A DNA stretch of 6,905 bases from Synechococcaceae bacterium Bin_79_3. GTDB taxonomy: Bacteria; Cyanobacteriota; Cyanobacteriia; PCC-6307; Cyanobiaceae. Shown here piece after piece: positions 4,923 to 6,905 of this stretch. Location: assembly GCA_009914645.1 (NCBI GenBank), contig VFLB01000195.1, positions 1 to 6,905 on the forward strand, in the 5' to 3' direction. The notes below the pieces were generated by a model. The model saw nothing but the letters and a program-made list of their open reading frames with translations. It did no database searches and had not been told where the DNA came from. The position numbers were made by a program, and so were the translations under genes. How positions within the stretch are numbered: the first letter of the stretch is position 1; each line of letters starts with the position of its first letter.

Positions 4923-6242
4923 ATGAAGAAGTGGTTGATACCGCTAGGGATTGGGCTTGGCGTTGCCGCACTGCTGCAGCAATTACTACTAAACAGGCCA
5001 CCACGGCTGGTGGATCTTGAACCAATCCCCCCAGGCCGCAGCACAGCTGCATTAAGGCTGCGTTTTAGCCGTCCTATGGACGGAGGCAGTCTTAGGAAAA
5101 ATCTTCAATTAAAACCTTCAAGCCCCTATCAGCTACTGGGGAAAGGCAGCAGCTGGACACTGCTGCTCTATCCCAAATCAGCCATCACTGGTTCATTTCA
5201 ACTTCAGATAAAAGGACAAGACAGTCGCGGAGTGAAATTAAAAAGCAGCAGCTGGCAATGGGATCCAAGACCCACCCTGGTGGCGGCCCGTTCAGTAAAG
5301 GGTGGTGATCAAATTCAACTCTTTCATAACAACAAATGGGAGCCCATAGCGCCGCTGCGGGGCACGATTCAGGCATTGCTGCCCCTCGGCAATGGAGCGG
5401 GCGTAGCAAGCGTTACCAGTTCAAAACCGATGGCCAGCCAGGTGTGGGTGTTGCTACTTACGGGAGATGGCAAACCATTTTTGGAAAAGCAACTAAACAA
5501 AAAACCCTTGATCTTTGCAGCTTTAAGTAGTGATGAAAAAGGCGATCTTTTGGTGCAATCTTCTACATCATTGGAGCCAGGCAGCAAGGTGGAATTATCG
5601 CGGTTGAAGAATTGGCAATTTCAGGAACCTCAGCAATTAGCCATTGAAGCCAGCGGCCCAATTCAATTAGTGCCCCAAGGCAATCAATTGGTGGTGCCGG
5701 AATTAGCAGGCTTAAGCCTCCAAACTTTGCCGCCTCTTGCACCTAAACAGGAGATGCTGCCCGGCAGCCGAGATTTAAGTAGTTTCTGCCCTCAAACCGG
5801 CAGGGCTCTATTGGTGCGCCACTGGCCTGATTACCGTCGCTCCCTCGAACTACTCGAACCAGGGCTAGCTCCGAAACAGCTCTGGTTAGGCACTAAAGCA
5901 CTTTTGGCTACCGCCTGCGCAGGGGGAGGCGAACGGGTTTGGCTGCTGCTACTAAGCGGCATACGCAAGCCACAGCTGGAATTAATAGAGCTAAACAAGC
6001 AGGGGGGGAAAGCTTGGAGAGTGCCCCTCGCAGATAAGGAGTTAGACCCAGGCAGCAAACTTCACTACGACGCAACTCGCCAAGTGTTGCTATTATTGTT
6101 GCGCCAAAAAAGCAATAATTACCAACAGCCAGCCCCTGCTAATGCCCACCTAATTAATACAAATAATTACAGCATAAAAGTTATACCTGGCAGCGCATTA
6201 CATGTGGGCTGGCTGCCTTCAAGGCAGTTGAAAAAAATATAA
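4923..6242 (+). CDS. Membrane-anchored protein with Ig-like domain and probable beta-propeller
   Basis: This 439-residue protein starts with a short basic end and one hydrophobic helix (residues 4-24) without a lipobox or clear cleavage site, so it is probably an uncleaved anchor with the rest in the periplasm. Residues 31-116 fit a bacterial Ig-like domain of the SbsA/Big_5 type: LRLRFSRPMDGGSL, then a strand-rich stretch ending in SSWQWDP. Residues 117-439 are strand-rich, with repeated aliphatic strands and turn-like GxG segments. Two copies of a VWxLLLxG..KPxLE...LNK unit (174-194 and 339-359) suggest a duplicated beta-propeller, perhaps used for binding. I do not recognise a named family for the C-terminal part. 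It is the last gene of the plus-strand operon. A run of seven G at 6002-6008 lies within it. Confidence 0.75.
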   Translation: MKKWLIPLGIGLGVAALLQQLLLNRPPRLVDLEPIPPGRSTAALRLRFSRPMDGGSLRKNLQLKPSSPYQLLGKGSSWTLLLYPKSAITGSFQLQIKGQDSRGVKLKSSSWQWDPRPTLVAARSVKGGDQIQLFHNNKWEPIAPLRGTIQALLPLGNGAGVASVTSSKPMASQVWVLLLTGDGKPFLEKQLNKKPLIFAALSSDEKGDLLVQSSTSLEPGSKVELSRLKNWQFQEPQQLAIEASGPIQLVPQGNQLVVPELAGLSLQTLPPLAPKQEMLPGSRDLSSFCPQTGRALLVRHWPDYRRSLELLEPGLAPKQLWLGTKALLATACAGGGERVWLLLLSGIRKPQLELIELNKQGGKAWRVPLADKELDPGSKLHYDATRQVLLLLLRQKSNNYQQPAPANAHLINTNNYSIKVIPGSALHVGWLPSRQLKKI

Positions 6243-6284
6243 ACTAGCGCCATTAATCATAGCGGCTTAAGTGCATATATCAAA
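6243..6284. other. Short spacer between convergent genes
   Basis: This 42-base AT-rich gap separates the stops of the propeller-like gene and the cupin gene. Only short imperfect stems are visible (for example CGC...GCG around CATTAATCATA), and no T-run follows on either strand. I cannot support an intrinsic terminator here. Confidence 0.4.
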
Positions 6285-6707
6285 TTAAAGGTTGCGCAAC
6301 ACTTCAAGATCCTCCGCATCAAGTGGGGTGGGTAGCCCAGCCCGCAAAAGCCTTGCAAATTCACCACCGTCATTGCCGAGCAGGGTGATCAAATAAACAC
6401 GCCCAGGGCCTGGGTTTTCAAAATCGTGCACATCATCAGAGGGGACAACGACGCTATCGCCCCCTTGCGCCAACAAAACACCTTCAACGGTGTGAAAAAT
6501 AACTTTGCCTCGTAAAACGAAGTAACCCTCGATGGCACTTTGATGGGCATGGGCCGGAACACGATCGCCTGGATCATGAATTTCAAGAAACCAAGTAAAG
6601 GCCCCTCCAGAGGTTTCAGGATCTACCAGGATTGCAAGGCGGCAATGATCATTGGCGTTAAAACGATAAGCCTCGAGTTCACCAACTTTGCTATGCAGCA
6701 ATTTCAT
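6285..6707 (-). CDS. Single-domain cupin protein
   Basis: This 140-residue protein is a small beta-barrel of the cupin superfamily. Motif 1 is exact, G-x5-H-x-H-x4-E-x6-G: Gly47, His53, His55, Glu60 and Gly67 (GDRVPAHAHQSAIEG). Motif 2 is at residues 83-98 (GDSVVVPSDDVHDFEN), with Pro89, His94 and Asn98 but Asp91 in place of the usual Gly. The four metal ligands (His53, His55, Glu60, His94) are all present, so it should bind a divalent metal such as Mn, Fe, Zn or Ni. Single-domain cupins include enzymes, sensors and sugar-binding proteins, and the substrate cannot be assigned. It has no signal peptide and is cytoplasmic. The start is the ATG at 6707. It follows the small membrane-protein gene by 29 bp on the same strand and may be co-transcribed. 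Confidence 0.88.
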   Translation of the reverse strand: MKLLHSKVGELEAYRFNANDHCRLAILVDPETSGGAFTWFLEIHDPGDRVPAHAHQSAIEGYFVLRGKVIFHTVEGVLLAQGGDSVVVPSDDVHDFENPGPGRVYLITLLGNDGGEFARLLRAGLPTPLDAEDLEVLRNL

Positions 6708-6736
6708 AGTGCAAAAAACCAGAGTTGCAAAAGGAA

Positions 6737-6905
6737 TTAAAGCTCAACTAAACGCGCTTTTTTAACAGCAAAGCCTGCTTCTGTGGCTGAAACCGTCGCT
6801 AAAACTAATAAACCGATCAAACCCACTAATTGGTTTTCGCTTTCAGCTGCAACATCAGCACGTTGCGCTAACACAGCTCCAGCTAAAAACCAACTCGTTG
6901 CAAGA
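6737..6905 (-). CDS. Small membrane protein, 3' part only (hypothetical)
   Basis: An open frame enters from the right edge and ends with TAA at 6739-6737, giving 55 visible residues. It shows a hydrophobic segment (LATSWFLAGAVLAQ), a short polar loop with DVAAESENQ, a second hydrophobic helix (LVGLIGLLVLATVSATEAGF) and a short basic tail ending KKARLVEL. This is the pattern of a small protein with two membrane helices. Its codons favour T endings (GCT, GTT), unlike the mixed usage of its neighbours, which can accompany high expression. I do not recognise a family. The start is outside the window. The cupin gene starts 29 bp after its stop. Confidence 0.65.
   Translation of the reverse strand, partial: LATSWFLAGAVLAQRADVAAESENQLVGLIGLLVLATVSATEAGFAVKKARLVEL

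Noticed and set aside
6243..6284. Bidirectional terminator between the convergent genes
   Set aside because: Only 3-bp stems with imperfect extensions are visible and there is no T-run on either strand.
6710..6729. TGCAA...TTGCA inverted repeat before the cupin gene
   Set aside because: A 5-bp stem with a 10-base loop is expected by chance in AT-rich spacer, and no further features support an operator.
6540..6740. Plus-strand open frame of 66 codons
   Set aside because: It is antisense to the cupin gene, which has both cupin motifs in full.

Overview
The window looks like chromosome from a unicellular picocyanobacterium (Synechococcus/Cyanobium type). The evidence is a group-2 RpoD-like sigma factor of cyanobacterial character, a DUF2214 membrane protein, a permease (PF03773) paired with a DUF1980/TIGR03943 subunit, tightly packed genes with weak Shine-Dalgarno sequences, and a balanced base composition. 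The genus assignment is inference from protein style; no rRNA or other taxonomic marker is present. I see no tRNA, rRNA, CRISPR array, insertion sequence or phage gene.

Layout. (1) Positions 62-1934, minus strand: a four-gene cluster in transcription order sigma factor, YkvA-like DUF1232 protein, a small protein with a possible helix-turn-helix, and a small secreted protein with two cysteines. The first three are nearly contiguous: a 17-bp overlap, then a 9-bp gap. The secreted protein has its own 42-bp leader with a recognisable ribosome site. A close copy of that leader lies at the left edge, so another minus-strand gene probably starts just outside the window. (2) Positions 1935-2199: a divergent control region holding a 6-bp-stem hairpin next to the sigma-factor start and a weak candidate promoter. 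(3) Positions 2200-6242, plus strand: five tightly coupled genes encoding a DUF2214 membrane protein, a metzincin-like zinc protease, a PF03773 permease, its DUF1980 partner, and a membrane-anchored protein with an Ig-like domain followed by a probable beta-propeller. (4) Positions 6285-6905, minus strand: a single-domain cupin, preceded by the 3' part of a small membrane protein cut by the right edge.

How the genes may work together. The plus-strand set is the most interesting part. Its first four genes overlap by 4, 29 and 4 bp and the fifth follows after 12 bp, which indicates one transcript and translational coupling. PF03773 permeases with DUF1980 subunits are generally thought to move metal or metalloid species. 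Here the pair carries conserved cysteines (CxC in the permease, CC in the partner) and is co-expressed with a zinc-type protease and a large protein anchored in the membrane. I read it as a candidate envelope metal-handling module, but the substrate and the roles of the protease and the propeller protein are not determined by the sequence. The sigma-factor cluster is transcribed divergently from it and may or may not share regulation.
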